A stretch of 64,000 nt of DNA. It comes from Axinella damicornis. Taxonomy: Eukaryota; Porifera; Demospongiae; Axinellida; Axinellidae. The position numbers were made by a program, and so were the translations under genes. Location of the stretch: assembly GCA_963931865.1 (NCBI GenBank), contig OZ007515.1, positions 10,241,663-10,305,662 of the forward strand. Reading direction: 5' to 3'. The notes beneath the pieces were generated by a model. It had not been told where the DNA came from. It saw only the letters and a list, made by a program, of their open reading frames with translations, and ran no database searches. Shown here one piece after another: positions 47,388 to 58,595 of the stretch. How positions within the stretch are numbered: position 1 is the stretch's first letter; every line of letters begins with the position of its first letter.

Positions 47388-48955
47388 GATAGATGAAGAT
47401 AAATGCACATGGTAAAGATGTGTGGTGAGAACTGAGAAGGAAAGAGACAGTAGCTATTAAACTATTTATGGCATGTATAAGTCATGCTGAAGACATCAGT
47501 ATAATTATGCAACAACTCACTTGGCAGGTCCCTCCATTCTGGCAGGGGTTGGAGCTGCAGTCATCAATGTCCATATCAGAGTATGTCCCTGTCCACCAAA
47601 GAACTAGAGTCTATCAAGTCATGGTTTTTCATGGTGGCTAGTAGTCTCGGAACCAGACTCTCAACCCTTTGGGTATGGGAGTCTGGTACGAGACTAGGTG
47701 GCTAGCTACTAGTTGTACCAGCTACAATTTCTGTAAAGGCACCATGTGAAACCAAAAATAATTCACAGCACATTAACTTACCTGCATTTACAGAGGAGAG
47801 ATCATCATCAGAAACTGGGCTCAGATGGCATGGAGTTGGATAGTGGCCTACTCCTTTTGTAACACTCGACCCTGTGTAGTTGGTACCGGGGTACAACTGC
47901 CACAGACCACTAATAATAATAAACGATGACACAGTGTTGTCAAAGTTACCAAGGTGTTCACTAGGAGAAGACAGTATTCGCATGTTGCCACGATAGTGAT
48001 CATGTTGAAATAGAGCAATTGCTGCATGGCTGGGAGACGGCAGACAATGTATAGAAGAGAGTGCATCGTTGGGTAGCCCAAAGGTGGTTCTATTTGCTTC
48101 ATAATCATAAAGGTAGTCTTGGTCTCCACGACCAATGACAGACGATGCACCACCATATTTGGGATGTTCATAGAGGATCCACTCACATATACCAGCTACT
48201 CGAACAGCTGACGCCGTGTCATCAAAGCCATCATCGACCAATGTAGAATCACTATTAGTCCACACCAGTTGCCGACCAGAACAATCACCGTCTTCACAGA
48301 GTGTCAGAGTGCTAGAGCGAACAAGAGAAAGTAACTTCAAGGAATGCACACTGCTGTCTGGATAAACACTTATTTGTAGATACAAATGAAATGAGAGTGC
48401 ATGTTCACTCCTTGGGTTAGAACAAACACGGATGACTTACAACTCCCTTTCAGGAAAGTTTTGCTGGCTTGTTGAGTCATTAACTGATAGATTGGAGCAG
48501 AATGGTCATGTCACATGATACTAAAGGAGGCAGCAAGGCATTAGCCCCGAGATCAGTCCCAAACAATTTTCATGCCAGTTCCACTACTGTAGATAATCTA
48601 TGATATTAGTCATGTGGATAGAAACAGTTCCCTTACCTGTTTTGTATGTCATGCACATGCACTAAAATGTATTTTGAACCTTTACAGGACTGGCATTTAT
48701 TACCTGCTAATTGCTAATTCTGCCATACATGTTAGCTATTCTCTTCACTGGGTACACACTTTGTATTAGCTAGCTATATACATGTGTGTGCTACTTGTTG
48801 TTGGTATAAAACACAGCTTACCATCCAGTGTACTCGTTTCTTGGCGATCTCACGCTCTCCCATGGTGAGGGTGGATGGGAATATGCAGAGCAAACACCCA
48901 ACAGCAGTGCTTGAATACTCAAAACAGTTGCTAGAGCTATGCAAGTTCTTTCCAT
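36232..48955 (-). CDS. Receptor tyrosine kinase with beta/gamma-crystallin, EGF, Ig and a triplicated new domain
   Basis: A 28-exon minus-strand model; every exon has AG/GT ends and all phases join, predicting about 1768 residues. Exons from the start: 48822-48955 signal peptide; 47782-48311 two crystallin domains; 47521-47588 and 47216-47285 EGF; 45833-46267 D1; 45236-45303, 44849-44962, 44561-44633 EGF pair; 43793-44227 D2; 43608-43675, 43368-43481, 43110-43185 EGF pair; 42180-42614 D3; 41417-41722 Ig; 40917-41213 FN3-like; 40369-40689 Ig; 39926-40213 FN3-like; 39579-39788 TM; 39043-39159, 38775-38858, 38440-38657, 38228-38340, 37492-37660, 37278-37420, 36817-37022 juxtamembrane and kinase; 36522-36584, 36398-36451, 36232-36329 tail. 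The kinase is intact by motif. If the last kinase exon is read through, translation stops at 36791 (about 1705 residues). It could be two genes, but the uninterrupted phase match argues for one. Confidence 0.85.
37139..37173. repeat. Perfect 16-bp palindrome in the last kinase intron
   Basis: GCAACACTATAGTCGC and GCGACTATAGTGTTGC around a 3-base loop. Confidence 0.9.
38670..38755. repeat. Perfect 36-bp hairpin in a kinase intron
   Basis: Arms 38670-38705 and 38720-38755 are exact reverse complements around a 14-base loop. The intron is only 117 bases (38658-38774), so the stem takes up most of it and lies about 12 bases from the acceptor of the helix-C exon. Confidence 0.95.
39579..39788 (-). 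other. Transmembrane exon of the receptor kinase
   Basis: Pro/Ala-rich stalk, then [20 protein letters not shown] (20 hydrophobic residues), then basic KRHKK and an acidic juxtamembrane stretch with DYATV. Orientation fits a type I receptor. Confidence 0.88.
39926..41722 (-). other. Two Ig plus FN3-like domain pairs
   Basis: Ig exons 41417-41722 ([27 protein letters not shown]) and 40369-40689 ([27 protein letters not shown]) each show the Cys-Trp-Cys I-set pattern. Each is followed by a beta-rich exon (40917-41213, 39926-40213) sharing an FKxQVALxVGxxVGPF ending, best described as FN3-like. All four are symmetrical phase-1 exons, and the pair has plainly duplicated. Confidence 0.82.
42067..42118. 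mobile_element. 52-bp TAGCCTC palindromic MITE
   Basis: TAGCCTCATTCCCAGGCGC to CACCTAGGAACAAGGCTA, flanked by TGACATCCC / TGACATCAG (7 of 9 match). In the receptor kinase intron after D3. Confidence 0.7.
42180..42614 (-). other. D3: third copy of the 145-residue unknown domain
   Basis: Starts NPVISVECG and contains [53 protein letters not shown] and YSFKLYI. One 435-bp phase 1-1 exon. Alternating hydrophobic residues suggest a beta sandwich; two to three conserved Cys. Family not recognised. Confidence 0.8.
43110..45303 (-). other. EGF-like exon sets flanking D2
   Basis: Two sets of three exons (45236-45303, 44849-44962, 44561-44633; and 43608-43675, 43368-43481, 43110-43185). Each set builds two EGF domains split by phase-0 introns: [19 protein letters not shown] then [12 protein letters not shown] or [13 protein letters not shown]. 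The D-x-D-E-C start is of the calcium-binding type in most; one reads NFDEC. Confidence 0.85.
43793..44227 (-). other. D2: second copy of the unknown domain
   Basis: 435 bp, same exon phases as D3 and D1. Has FDFTFPS-type core ([20 protein letters not shown]) and [20 protein letters not shown]. Confidence 0.85.
45833..46267 (-). other. D1: first copy of the unknown domain
   Basis: 435 bp, phase 1-1. [20 protein letters not shown] and [20 protein letters not shown] are shared with the other copies. Followed on the coding strand by an EGF pair, as is D2. Confidence 0.85.
46778..46843. repeat. 33-bp exact tandem duplication at a relic EGF exon end
   Basis: GTCACAGCTCGGCGCACAGC and the following 13 bases occur twice in a row. 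The adjacent GTGACAACAG|GTCAGT on the minus strand is the same as the end of the EGF exons at 44561 and 43110, so this looks like what remains of an EGF exon of the D1 unit. Exons 47216 and 46267 still join in phase without it. Confidence 0.7.
47216..47588 (-). other. First EGF-like domain of the receptor kinase
   Basis: Exons 47521-47588 ([19 protein letters not shown]) and 47216-47285 ([16 protein letters not shown], then TGRNCDT) form one EGF domain across a phase-0 intron. Confidence 0.8.
47323..47396. repeat. (GATA)n microsatellite
   Basis: Interrupted run of AGATAGAT units in a receptor kinase intron. Confidence 0.95.
47642..47696. mobile_element. 55-bp TAGTCTCG palindromic MITE with perfect 9-bp duplication
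   Basis: TAGTCTCGGAACCAGACTC ... GAGTCTGGTACGAGACTA, flanked on both sides by GGTGGCTAG (47633-47641 and 47697-47705). Confidence 0.9.
47782..48311 (-). other. Two-domain beta/gamma-crystallin exon
   Basis: 176 residues in one exon. Greek-key signatures: [19 protein letters not shown] in the first domain; [19 protein letters not shown], then [20 protein letters not shown] and [14 protein letters not shown] in the second. These match the Y/F-x-x-x-x-Y/F-x-G and S-S-x-x-x-x-x-G-x-W pattern of the family. The acceptor CGCTCTAG at 48312 joins in phase with the signal-peptide exon. Confidence 0.85.
48822..48955 (-). other. Signal-peptide exon of the receptor kinase
   Basis: [20 protein letters not shown] then [11 protein letters not shown]; hydrophobic core followed by a small-residue cleavage region. 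Ends GGATG|GTAAGC, phase 2, matching the crystallin exon. Confidence 0.8.
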
Positions 48956-51395
48956 TGTGTAGAATTCTGGGCAAAAGAGCAAATCAAGAGCACTGAACTT
49001 AAGTAATTGTCCATACCAGTATATTCACAGTGTAGACTACACATACTATAATAAGAATTGTTATTCTAATCACTGCCTTATCCCAAGTTGTACGTTACAA
49101 ACTTGGATGGTGCTACTCTCAGGAGAAATGGATTTGTTATTTTGACATATTGCATTTGCCACCAGAGTTGCAACTGGTTTTATGGGATGAGAATAATATG
49201 TACCCCATGGAGTCAATCACGTGACAGGATACATACGTGTGTACGTGTAATTACATGTGAACAATGACATTGTGTAAATGCGATAATATAATCAGTGCAG
49301 CTAACTTCACAGTACAGTTCCTACATCTATGATCTGTGAATAGAAATTATCCCTCCAAGCAGCCTGTTGGGTGCAGCATTCATCGCATAGACACTAGATA
49401 CATTGCAATTGCATCACAGCACCTTGGATTCCCTCCATCCCTGGATAGTATAGTGTAAGTCTTGATTCATCTTAATTTACCTTCTTCATCCTTCTTAAAT
49501 ATGACAACATGCAGCTCTCATAACATTCAACCCACTGTAGTTCCGCGATCACCAACTACCCAGGCCTCCACTTCCCACTGTTGTCACCCAGTCACTACCC
49601 AAATTGCCGGTCACTGTTGTCCGCAAGTTTTGTTGACCAAGTCAACTTCCCACTCAAACTGTTTCCAACCATCACCACCTCCCACTGTTGCTATTTTGCC
49701 ACCTTCCACTGCTGATCTCACTCGACCCTTCCCACTGTGAAAGAATAAATAATGGTCCAAAGTAGCTCATGATCAACGGATTCACTCTACACTTGCTCAA
49801 GTAGTGTTCATGTTAATAGGCCTTCAGATTCATTAACAAATCCCCATTCAAGTACAACTTTTGGCGAGATAATATTGAGATGATGATGATACATTGGCTG
49901 AAAAGCCGGCACAGGTAGCCTGCGCTAAATACTTTTGAGACTTTTCTTTCTAGCTATATTCTTCTTACCATACATTTCTGGGTACTGGCATGTTCATCAA
50001 AATAGTATGAACATTCTACGCTATTGGCATCAGAAAACCGGTGCTCATGTTGATCACGTCGTAGAGTTCAGTACAAATTTCGTTTGGACTGACCGTTCAT
50101 GCATGGATATGTAGCCTGTGTGAATGGCTTAGATGGAGGAGGCTTAATTACGTATCATCAGAGACAAGTAGACATATAACGGTTAGGCAGACATAGCTAT
50201 ACAGTAAAACCTCTGATAGTGGCCTTTCCACAATAGGGAAACAATACACGATTTTCGAGGTCCCTAGTTTCTTAAACCTCCAAGAAGAGGACAACCTCTC
50301 TACATGTACAAGGGCAAAACTCCTGAATTCACATTGTCCCCCAATGGTGTCCTGAATATATAGAGCTTCCACTGTAGCTATGTACAACACTCAACCTACT
50401 CAGAACCCTCGGGTTGGCCTCCGGCTGCATTCTCAAGCAATTACCACAGCTGAGGGTTCCGCTGAATAATTTGCAGGTTTTCTCGTGTGAAAGAAACTCG
50501 CTATATGCTAGATCAACTTTTCAATGATTTGTGGTAACCACAGTTCACCACACCCACCAACGCAGCATCAGAATGTGATGCTGTGGTCTGTTATACTTAG
50601 TTGCTAGGGGTTAAAGGCTGACCATGAATGGGAGGGCTCTCTTATACTTAGCCGATATCCTAACTTTAACGATAAACACTGCATGAGGGCTTTAACACCC
50701 TGTAGAAACCTAAAATCGTCAAAGGTTTTACCTCATTAATAATGATCCCTGAGGATCACACAGCCTGTGACACCGGGCCTAAAGTTACAAATGGGCTAGT
50801 AGCATCTAAAAGCTAGATTTGGGCTAGTAACAAGCATTTTTCTTGTTTGTTTGTATGAAAAACTCACACCAACCAAAGTGTATCAGCACAACCAACTAAA
50901 CAGGAATATGTGGGTATATATGCCTCTAGCTGAGGCAACATGAACCATGAAATAGGCAATTAAGCGTGAATACTGAAGTACAACAGTGTTGCAAACAGAG
51001 CTACCTATTAGTTAGCTATATATATATAGGCATCATAATGTTGGCTACTCAGTAGGACTAGAAACAAAATTCGGGGGTAGGGAATAAACACCTGGGGAGG
51101 TCTGCATGCCATGGAGCAAAAATTAATATTTTGATGTTCAGCTTTCATTGGTGGACGTAGCAATATGATATCCCTATATGGGACTGGAACTGGAATGCAA
51201 TTATGCAAGACACTAGCTATAGAGAATTTATGACACGCATGTACAAATTCATACAAATTGAATTGCAGTCCACTAGCTACTTGTCAAACAGTGTGTCAAC
51301 AGACCATACAATGGATACAGTAGCTACGTAACTGTCAGCAATGTCAGCATGCAGCTATAGGAGCATCAATATCAGCATAGAGCTCGAGCTGTAGG
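48956..51395. other. Intergenic, no supported gene
   Basis: Contains a Ser/Thr/Pro-rich 92-codon plus frame at 49462-49740 made of CCCACTGTTG-like repeats and followed by AATAAA, judged not convincing. Also a mariner-type MITE and a dispersed GGGCTAGTAGCATC repeat at about 50790. Confidence 0.5.
50202..50374. mobile_element. TA-flanked mariner-type MITE
   Basis: CAGTAAAACCTCTGATAGTG at the left, GAGCTTCCACTG at the right (imperfect inverted ends), TA on both sides. About 173 bp, no frame. Confidence 0.65.
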
Positions 51396-52063
51396 CAGGG
51401 GCGGATCCAGGGGGGGGGCTACAGGGGGCTGTAGCCCCCCCCTTTCCAGTTCCGACCACACCCCTTATTTACACGAGTACCCGACTTACAGTGGAATCAG
51501 CAACAAAGAAGTTGAAAGGAAGCTCAGTGCTGGACTTTTTCCAACGGAAACAGCTTGTGACAGTCAGAATGAATCAGATACAGAGTCAACTCGTGCTGGG
51601 GACGAAAACCGGGTTCTCAGTTCAGACCACGTGCACGGCGAATCTTCGTCGGACTTGACATTAATTGGTGATTCATGACTAGTCACATTTACCTTTTCAC
51701 GTCGAGGATAAGACGTTCACGGATGACACGGGAACCAGAAGGCAGCGAGTGCAGTGCAAAAACTCGAAGGCGCTACGAGAGCCCATCTAGATGGCTGAAA
51801 AATGACGGTGAAAAAAATTTTCCGCGCTTCGCGCGGAGTCTCACCTCAACATCGATCCTGGAACTCGTGTTGCTACTCATACATCTGGAACTTGCAGTGC
51901 AAAGCACGAAAGTGCCACGAGAGCCCATCCTGACAACTGAAAAATGAAGGCGAAAAATTTTTCCGCGCTTCGCGCGGACTGATCGGCGCTACGCGCCTCT
52001 ATGCGCTGCCTTCGGCAGCGTACTATTAGCCCCTCCCTTTCAGGAATCCTGCATCCGCCCCTG
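51396..52063. mobile_element. CAGGGGCGGATCCAGG element with 5-bp target repeat
   Basis: Ends CAGGGGCGGATCCAGG and CCTGCATCCGCCCCTG, flanked by GTAGG on both sides. 668 bp. Interior frame reads KLKGSSVLDFFQRKQ, like the N-terminus of hAT/ZMYM-type transposase relatives. The ACGAGAGCCCATC-type and TTTTTCCGCGCTTCGCGCGG blocks are repeated inside and in the elements at 18380 and 57263. Confidence 0.75.
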
Positions 52064-52544
52064 GTAGGGGTGTCCGACTATATCCGTTTCACCCTTCACA
52101 AAAGGTTGCAAGACTACTTAATGCAGTGCAAGCAAATGACATTCATCAGGGGGTTGAGAATGCATAGCTATACATTTCTTTTGTTGTCTGCATGCATCCT
52201 TTTCATCCTGCCAAATGCCAACTGCATCAGGCTTATCGTTGGATGTCTACTCTGCCAAATGCCATGGGCTTGTAGTTGTTTGGGGGTGGGCTATCTTCCA
52301 TTTGCTGTATATCCGCGCGACCCCACTCCCCCTCATTTCACTAACTGATTATAGCCAGTCTATACGTATGCTATAGCTAATACCGGCCTCTTATATGCAT
52401 CAACCTTTGAACCTTGAAATGAGACTGCCATGGGAATCTTTGCAAATTGCAGCGATTTGTAACTAACAGCGCGAACAGCTCTCCAGTTTGGAAATGCGAA
52501 TTTGGGAGTGCCAACGAAATGTCGTGGCCCTTCTCGGCCACCGC

Positions 52545-55500
52545 ATGGGGATGCGACTGTGTTGGATAGTGGCGGCGACATTGTGTACGGCTTTAGCACA
52601 GCATTGCGCCGGTAAGTACTATTGCTTGTCACCCATGCACTTGCATTTGTATACGGTAGAACTATGGCTTGAATAACAGAGGTAATTACTCAGATGGTAG
52701 TATTGAACTTGCACTTCGTGAGGACGTCCAGTTTTCTCACAAGAAAATTTTGTTTAGGGGGGGAGTAATGAGATTCACAGCATTTCTAACACTCATAATT
52801 TTGTCTATTGGACTTGCCTAGTCAGGTACTTCAAGTGGTTGCTAAAATAACCGGCAACTTTATAGGCAGCTCCCTCAACAAACCAGCTTGCTCGTGAGTT
52901 GAGCTATGCAATACTGTTGGAAGGAAGAATCTGATCAAGGGGATTGAAGGGGTACATTTTCAAGAGTACAAAGACACGCAAAGGGCTTACAGCTCTGCCT
53001 GCCAGCCTTAGTACACAGATGGTACAGTGCCATAAAAGGGGTACAACGGTTATATTGGTGCCAAAGGGGGGGGGGGGGGGGGGGGGGGTACAGCACCCCC
53101 CCCAAAAAAAAAAACAGCATGGAGAGAACACTGGCAAGAGGGCTTGGTCGAGGTGCTAGCTAGTACATATATAGAGGGAGAACGTTGCCTAAGCATAGAT
53201 ACAGATTCTGGTAGATAAATTTACTTTGCAACAGCATAGCTAGCTACTTGGGTATCCCTAGCCTCGTTCCCAGGCCGCGTGGGGAACGAGGCTACGGTAT
53301 CCCATGCCCTCAAGTAAGCATGCCAAACTGCCAAACTGTAAATAAAAGTCGATTGGTGAACTCTATTCAACGGTACAGAAAACGTGCTAGGCTTGTGCTG
53401 AACTGATTCGCACAATAACGGTTTCTGCATGAAGAGGAACATGCAATGGTGTGAGTTGGTAGTTCATGGCTGAAGTCAGTCTAGAGAACGAACTCTTAGT
53501 GTTCATTCTTCCAGAATTGCTACTTCTACCTAAGCCTTTAGTACTGTATTGGATGACACATGTGCACGGATACACAATGCAGGGGGGTATTGGGCCGGTA
53601 TCGAATTTCAATTTTGGTAGGTTTCCAGTACGTAGTACCCACATATTCCTGTTTGCTGAAACCTATTGAAAACCCTACTCCAATTTGGGAATCATCACAA
53701 TTCAATCATGCATTACTGTTGAATGTAATCCTGTACCTCAGGAACCCATAATGTGGGCTCCGGTGGTGTTTTGACATGCTTAGTTGAAGGGCTTCAGCTA
53801 ATCCCTCAAGGGAACCCGTTTTCACTTGTGAAAGCTACGCCTCAACTTTTAGAATTCTTATTCAGCAGCTCCTGAAACACATTATTCTCAAGCTTAAGTA
53901 TGGGGGGTGGCAAATTTGAGTTAGATAGCTGTGGTTCTGAGCCCTTCTGTTATCGGGTTAGTAAATGTCTGTGCTGGATGAGATGATTGAGTTGACAGGA
54001 AAAGGTTAATCGATAGCAAAGAAACACATGTACATATACCTTATCATACAGATACAACAAAATGTGACTAGGTTATCTACTCACTGCATTTGGACTATGC
54101 AGGCACCTTGCAAAGACAGCCCAGTCCATATGATTATTTATATACCCTCTTGTCATCTGGTTCAACCAGGACGTTGTAGGACAAGCCTGAGTGAGACATA
54201 TGGAGTCCACTGACACTACACAGACAGTGATCAGATCACTACTTTTATATCAAAGTACACATACGTGCACAGAGGAACCGAGTCCATCTGAAGCTGAGTG
54301 TTATACGATCTACACTGATCAATCCAGCACACCATGCATGCACTTAGCAGGACAGGTGGCTATAATATGCATGGACAGTTGAAATTACTCTTGTAACAAT
54401 GCCTCGTAACAGCTTGAGTATCCAGATACAGCTACTAAAATAGAAGAAACTGCACTTGAAGGGCTGCTGAATATCCTCCGGCATCCACCAATCCTCTATA
54501 CACCCTAGAGACTATCCATAGCCTCGTTCCCAGGCCGTTCCCACCACCAGTATTTCATTGCTTCCGTATTTCATACTGGAAGTGATGAAATACTGGCAGT
54601 GGTGAACAGCCTGGGAACGAGGCTAGACTATCCATAAACCCATAAGAATGAGGTTTAATACATGTAGGTTACATTAGTGGTTGAGGTGGTTTAGTGGTTT
54701 ATACACCAGAGGGTGAAGTGTGTAAGCCAAAACCAAGTGATGGCTTGGCTACTTAGCTAAACCAAAATTGAATTAGGACAGCGCCACACTACTCTTCCTT
54801 TGGTATTCATGAGGTGAATAAGTAGCCAGCACTTATTGACTCAATAATTATACAGATAAGTGATTGGCCCAGGTGCCTTTGATTTGTATGGCTGCTGTGG
54901 TACAGTAGACGTTTAGCCTCGTTCCCAGGCTCTCCCACGCGCGAACAGTAAGCGACGAAATTCGAAAAGCTGAGCGATGGCCTGGGAACGAGGCTATACA
55001 ATCATGCTCTTCTGCTGTTTACAGAAGTAGGTAATTTGTTAAAAACAACCCAGGATTTTACAGTGTGTGTTGCTCCTATTGCCTGTCTCCTAATGTTTTT
55101 GAGTCTCTTGTTATTGTTGCCATGCGGTATACATAGTCCCTCATTATAGTAGTAATTGATGATGATGCAGATGGTGTGGACAGACAGAGCATTCTCACCG
55201 TCTTTTTGCTGTGCTGTAGCCCCCATCGCTGTATCTATTGAAGAGCTAGTTCATGAGTGGTCTCCGTCCTTGCAGCCATCAAAGATGTAGACTGCTCATG
55301 ATTGATGTCTCCTGACTTCTAAATATTTGAAATCACTCATGTTTGAAGCAACTTTCCATTATATTATTGCAGAAGAGTGTAAGACATAATGAAGTTACAC
55401 ATACATGCTGACACACATGTTTTTGGGGCTCGCTCAGGCTCACCCCAGATAACCATTTTCCAGAATGTTTCCACATTCTACATTGTATTCGAGTGGAGAG

Positions 55501-57133
55501 AATGGATGGGAAAAGTGGTGGTCAGTGATCAGTGATTCTAGCCTCCTGCCACACACTAACTGGTGCACTCTCACTCCCTGTTTCCCCTATAGAATTTACC
55601 ACACGTCCTGAGAACATTGTAGCAGCAGCAGGAAGCGAGGCGTGCTTTTACTGTGGGCACTCATCATATCGTTATGTCCCTGAGGAATGGGAAAAGGATG
55701 GCACAACTATTAGACCTGGTGAAACTTCCAACCTATGTCATTGTGTAGCCTCGGGGGGTACACAGCCAACCAGTCTTTGCTTCGACAGTGTGTCTATGAC
55801 CGATGTTGGCACCTATGCATGTGTGGTACCGGTGAGATTTGGAGTTCAAGAAAGATGTACTGTGTCACTCTCACTGGCAGGTGAGGAGTGCATGTGTGTA
55901 TATATTTGTAGCTGCAACAAACATGCAGGTTAGGCTATCATGGGAGATCGAGAAGGAGTGTAGGGGGTACAGTTTTTTCCATCCAAGTTATTATGATGGA
56001 AAGGGAGAGTGTTGGGCACACATCGAAATATCCACAGGTGCTCATCCACATCACGGTATTCTAATATTCGTATAGCATAACAAACGGGTCGTTTTAACAT
56101 TCATCATGGCTGATGGTGGCGATGGTGGAACTGTAGGTGGTGGAGGACCCTTGAAGAAAACCAGCATCAAAGCCATTTGTGTTCTCCAGTTGTACTTTCT
56201 GGGCTTGACCGCCACTGCTTGAGTGCTGGCATCAACTGTCATCAGTAGTACAGCTCCCAGGAAAGGTCCGTGACGATTCTGACCACACTGTTGTGATTGC
56301 TGTCGTATGCTGACCCTTACTCTGGTAATGAAGTTGTGAGTGTAGTAATAATTTTTTCATGCCTTCATTGCTCGCTTCGACAGCTTGCGGAGGTCCAGGC
56401 ACCCTGTGCCTCCTCACCTACTTCCATCAAGACACCAGATGGTGCAGAAAACTAAAGAACTTTGTAACTGGGACGTTTGCACTAGCCTAGGTACATATAG
56501 CTACAATAGTAAAACTCACACGTCATTTTCTTATTTCCTACAAGTCCTACATTTATTCATACACCCCTTGTATATATATTTGGTCAGTGGAAATTATGTA
56601 TGACTTATTAGAAGTTATATAAGGTATACTGCTTTCCATCTGCTTTTCTTACTCCCCCATCTCCTACTCCCCTCCTCCCCTTTCTCTCCCAAATTCTTCT
56701 CTCTCCCCCACCCCTTCCCACATCCTCTTTTTCCCAATTCCTCTCCTTCTAGGCTTCTTTTGCAGACCCTGATAATTTTAGAATGCAAGATGTGGCATGA
56801 TGATGCTATACCTCTACTGCACAGATGTAGTTACACACCCAAACTTCTCTCCCCTCTCAGCTGTACCACATATCACTAATAAGCCATCAAATCCGAATAT
56901 AACTCTTCCCATCAGCGGCACCCACACCATCACGGCCACCCTCCATGGAACCAACTCACCCACTACTGCCGAGTGGAGGAAAGACGGCCTGTTCATCAGC
57001 AATCGAACAATCAGTAGCAGCGAAACAGCACTGACGCTAACCAACTCGGGTCCTGATGTACGAGGAAGATACAACATGACCGTGTTCAACATTGGGGGGA
57101 GCGATAGCTTTGTGTACAATGTGAAAGCAGAGT
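52545..57133 (+). CDS. IgSF protein, 5' exons (gene incomplete)
   Basis: Exon 52545-52611 encodes a leader (MGMRLCWIVAATLCTALAQH) ending GCCG|GTAAGT. Exon 55593-55880 (after TTTCCCCTATAG) encodes an Ig domain: EACFYCGHSSY, EEWEKDGTTIRPG, SMTDVGTYACVVP, with Cys-Trp-Cys spacing. Exon 56861-57133 encodes a second Ig-like domain (AEWRKDGLFISNRT, DVRGRYNMTVFNIGGSD) that lacks the Cys pair. Phases are 1-1 throughout; the last exon ends with a GTAAGT donor, so more exons are expected, but 57134-57988 has none that I can see and the N gap follows. Could be a cell-surface receptor or secreted Ig protein; no TM or kinase seen here. Confidence 0.68.
53067..53114. repeat. G homopolymer then C7/A10 tract
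   Basis: Over 20 G, a short spacer, then CCCCCCC and a run of A. In the first intron of the IgSF gene. Confidence 0.9.
53259..53294. mobile_element. 36-bp minimal TAGCCTCG palindrome
   Basis: TAGCCTCGTTCCCAGGC and its near-complement with almost no interior, flanked by GGGTATCCC / CGGTATCCC (8 of 9). Confidence 0.8.
54519..54625. mobile_element. 107-bp TAGCCTCG MITE with perfect 9-bp duplication
   Basis: TAGCCTCGTTCCCAGGC ... GCCTGGGAACGAGGCTA, flanked on both sides by GACTATCCA. The interior is also an inverted repeat (CAGTATTTCATYRCTTCC). 9-bp duplications are typical of Mutator-like elements. Confidence 0.9.
54914..54996. mobile_element. 83-bp TAGCCTCG MITE
   Basis: Same 17-base ends as 54519-54625 but a different interior; no matching flanks seen. 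Confidence 0.75.
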
Positions 57134-57262
57134 GTAAGTTTATGCAACGTAGGGAGGGAGTGGGCAGCTGCCGCAGGTGGTCTGTACTCCTGGCATACGA
57201 AATGATTGCCCGTTCAGGGCTGGGCACTCCTGGTGTGGAATAGTATAGTGCCTATAGTGACA

Positions 57263-57271
57263 GGCATAGAT

Positions 57272-57304
<33 letters not shown>

Positions 57305-57545
57305 CTTTGGGGGCTGTAGCCCTTATAGAGCTCACCAAGCGAAAGGAGAACCTGTGAATAGTAGCTAGCTTGACGTCTCTCTGCAGCATCGATCCTGGAA
57401 CTCGAGTTGCTACTCATACATCTGGAAAACTTGCAGTGCAAAGTATGACGGTGCCACGAGAGCCCATCCTGACAACTGAAAAATTAAGGCAAATGATTTT
57501 TGCACGCTTCGCACAGACTGATCAACACTATCCGCCCCTGCTATT
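57263..57545. mobile_element. Decayed relative of the CAGGGGCGG elements
   Basis: Contains ATCGATCCTGGAACTCG, CATACATCTGGAA, CACGAGAGCCCATCCTGACA and ends TATCCGCCCCTG as in 51396-52063, but the left end is replaced by a run of about 30 G at 57273-57304. Confidence 0.65.
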
Positions 57546-57988
57546 ATGCTATAGTCCTAGATCAGGGGCTGCATGGGCACACCTGGCGTAGGACATTAGT
57601 ACAAGCTCAGGGGGCTATGCATTCCTGGCATAGGATATTAGTCCTAATAGTTCAAGCTCAGGGGCTGTGCATTCCTGGTGTGGGACAATAGTCCAAGCTC
57701 AGGGGGCTGGGCACTCTTGGCATGGGAAATTAGTGCTAACAGTTCGACGTCACAGAAGAATGAAGTAAACCTCAACGTTAACAGTGTTTTGACATAGTGC
57801 GATTCAAGGTCATGCAAATACTTTCTCAAGCCCTTTCAGCCAAGGGCTGGCTCCCAAGGGGAGGAGGGGTAAAGGCAGCACCTATCCTGTGAAGTAGTAT
57901 GCAGGCCAAAAAGGGCTGGTCACACTTGGTGATGGACGAAAATTTAAAGACATGTTTTGTCTACCAGCTACCTTAGGAAATATTTGCA

Positions 57989-58188
57989 NNNNNNNNNNNN
58001 NNNNNNNNNNNNNNNNNNNNNNNNNNNNNNNNNNNNNNNNNNNNNNNNNNNNNNNNNNNNNNNNNNNNNNNNNNNNNNNNNNNNNNNNNNNNNNNNNNNN
58101 NNNNNNNNNNNNNNNNNNNNNNNNNNNNNNNNNNNNNNNNNNNNNNNNNNNNNNNNNNNNNNNNNNNNNNNNNNNNNNNNNNNNNNNN
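57989..58188. other. Assembly gap (200 N)
   Basis: Exactly 200 unknown bases between unrelated flanks: repeats of the IgSF region to the left and GT repeats of the CAD contig to the right. Confidence 1.
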
Positions 58189-58486
58189 TGTGCGTGTGCG
58201 TGTGCGTGCATGTGTGTGTGTGTATGTGTGTGTGTGTATGTGTGTGTGCATGTGCGTGTGTGTGTGCATGTATGGTGCGTGTGTGTGTGCATGTATGTGC
58301 GTGTGTGTGTGCATGTATGTGTGTGTGTGCATATGCGTGTGTGTGCATGTGTGTGTGGTGTGAGGTGTGTGTATCGTCCATTGCACAACAGCAGTCATGG
58401 TAGTGTGATTTCTCTGCACCTTCACACTGACCACTACTATCTGTAGCACCAGAAGTCAGACAGACACAAACACACACACACACACA

Positions 58487-58579
<93 letters not shown>

Positions 58580-58590
58580 ACACACACTCA
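58189..58590. repeat. (GT)n and (CA)n blocks beside the gap
   Basis: GT-rich 58189-58370 and CA-rich 58469-58590 are inverted relative to each other. The CA block runs to the donor of the CAD exon at 58596. Confidence 0.9.
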
Positions 58591-58595
58591 CTCAC

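Noticed and set aside
49462..49740. 92-codon Ser/Thr/Pro-rich frame followed by AATAAA
   Set aside because: Built from CCCACTGTTG-like repeats; no upstream exon, signal peptide or family likeness. Could be a terminal exon but not supported.
57882..58591. Several long frames through the gap
   Set aside because: They consist of N-derived unknown residues and translated GT/CA repeats.
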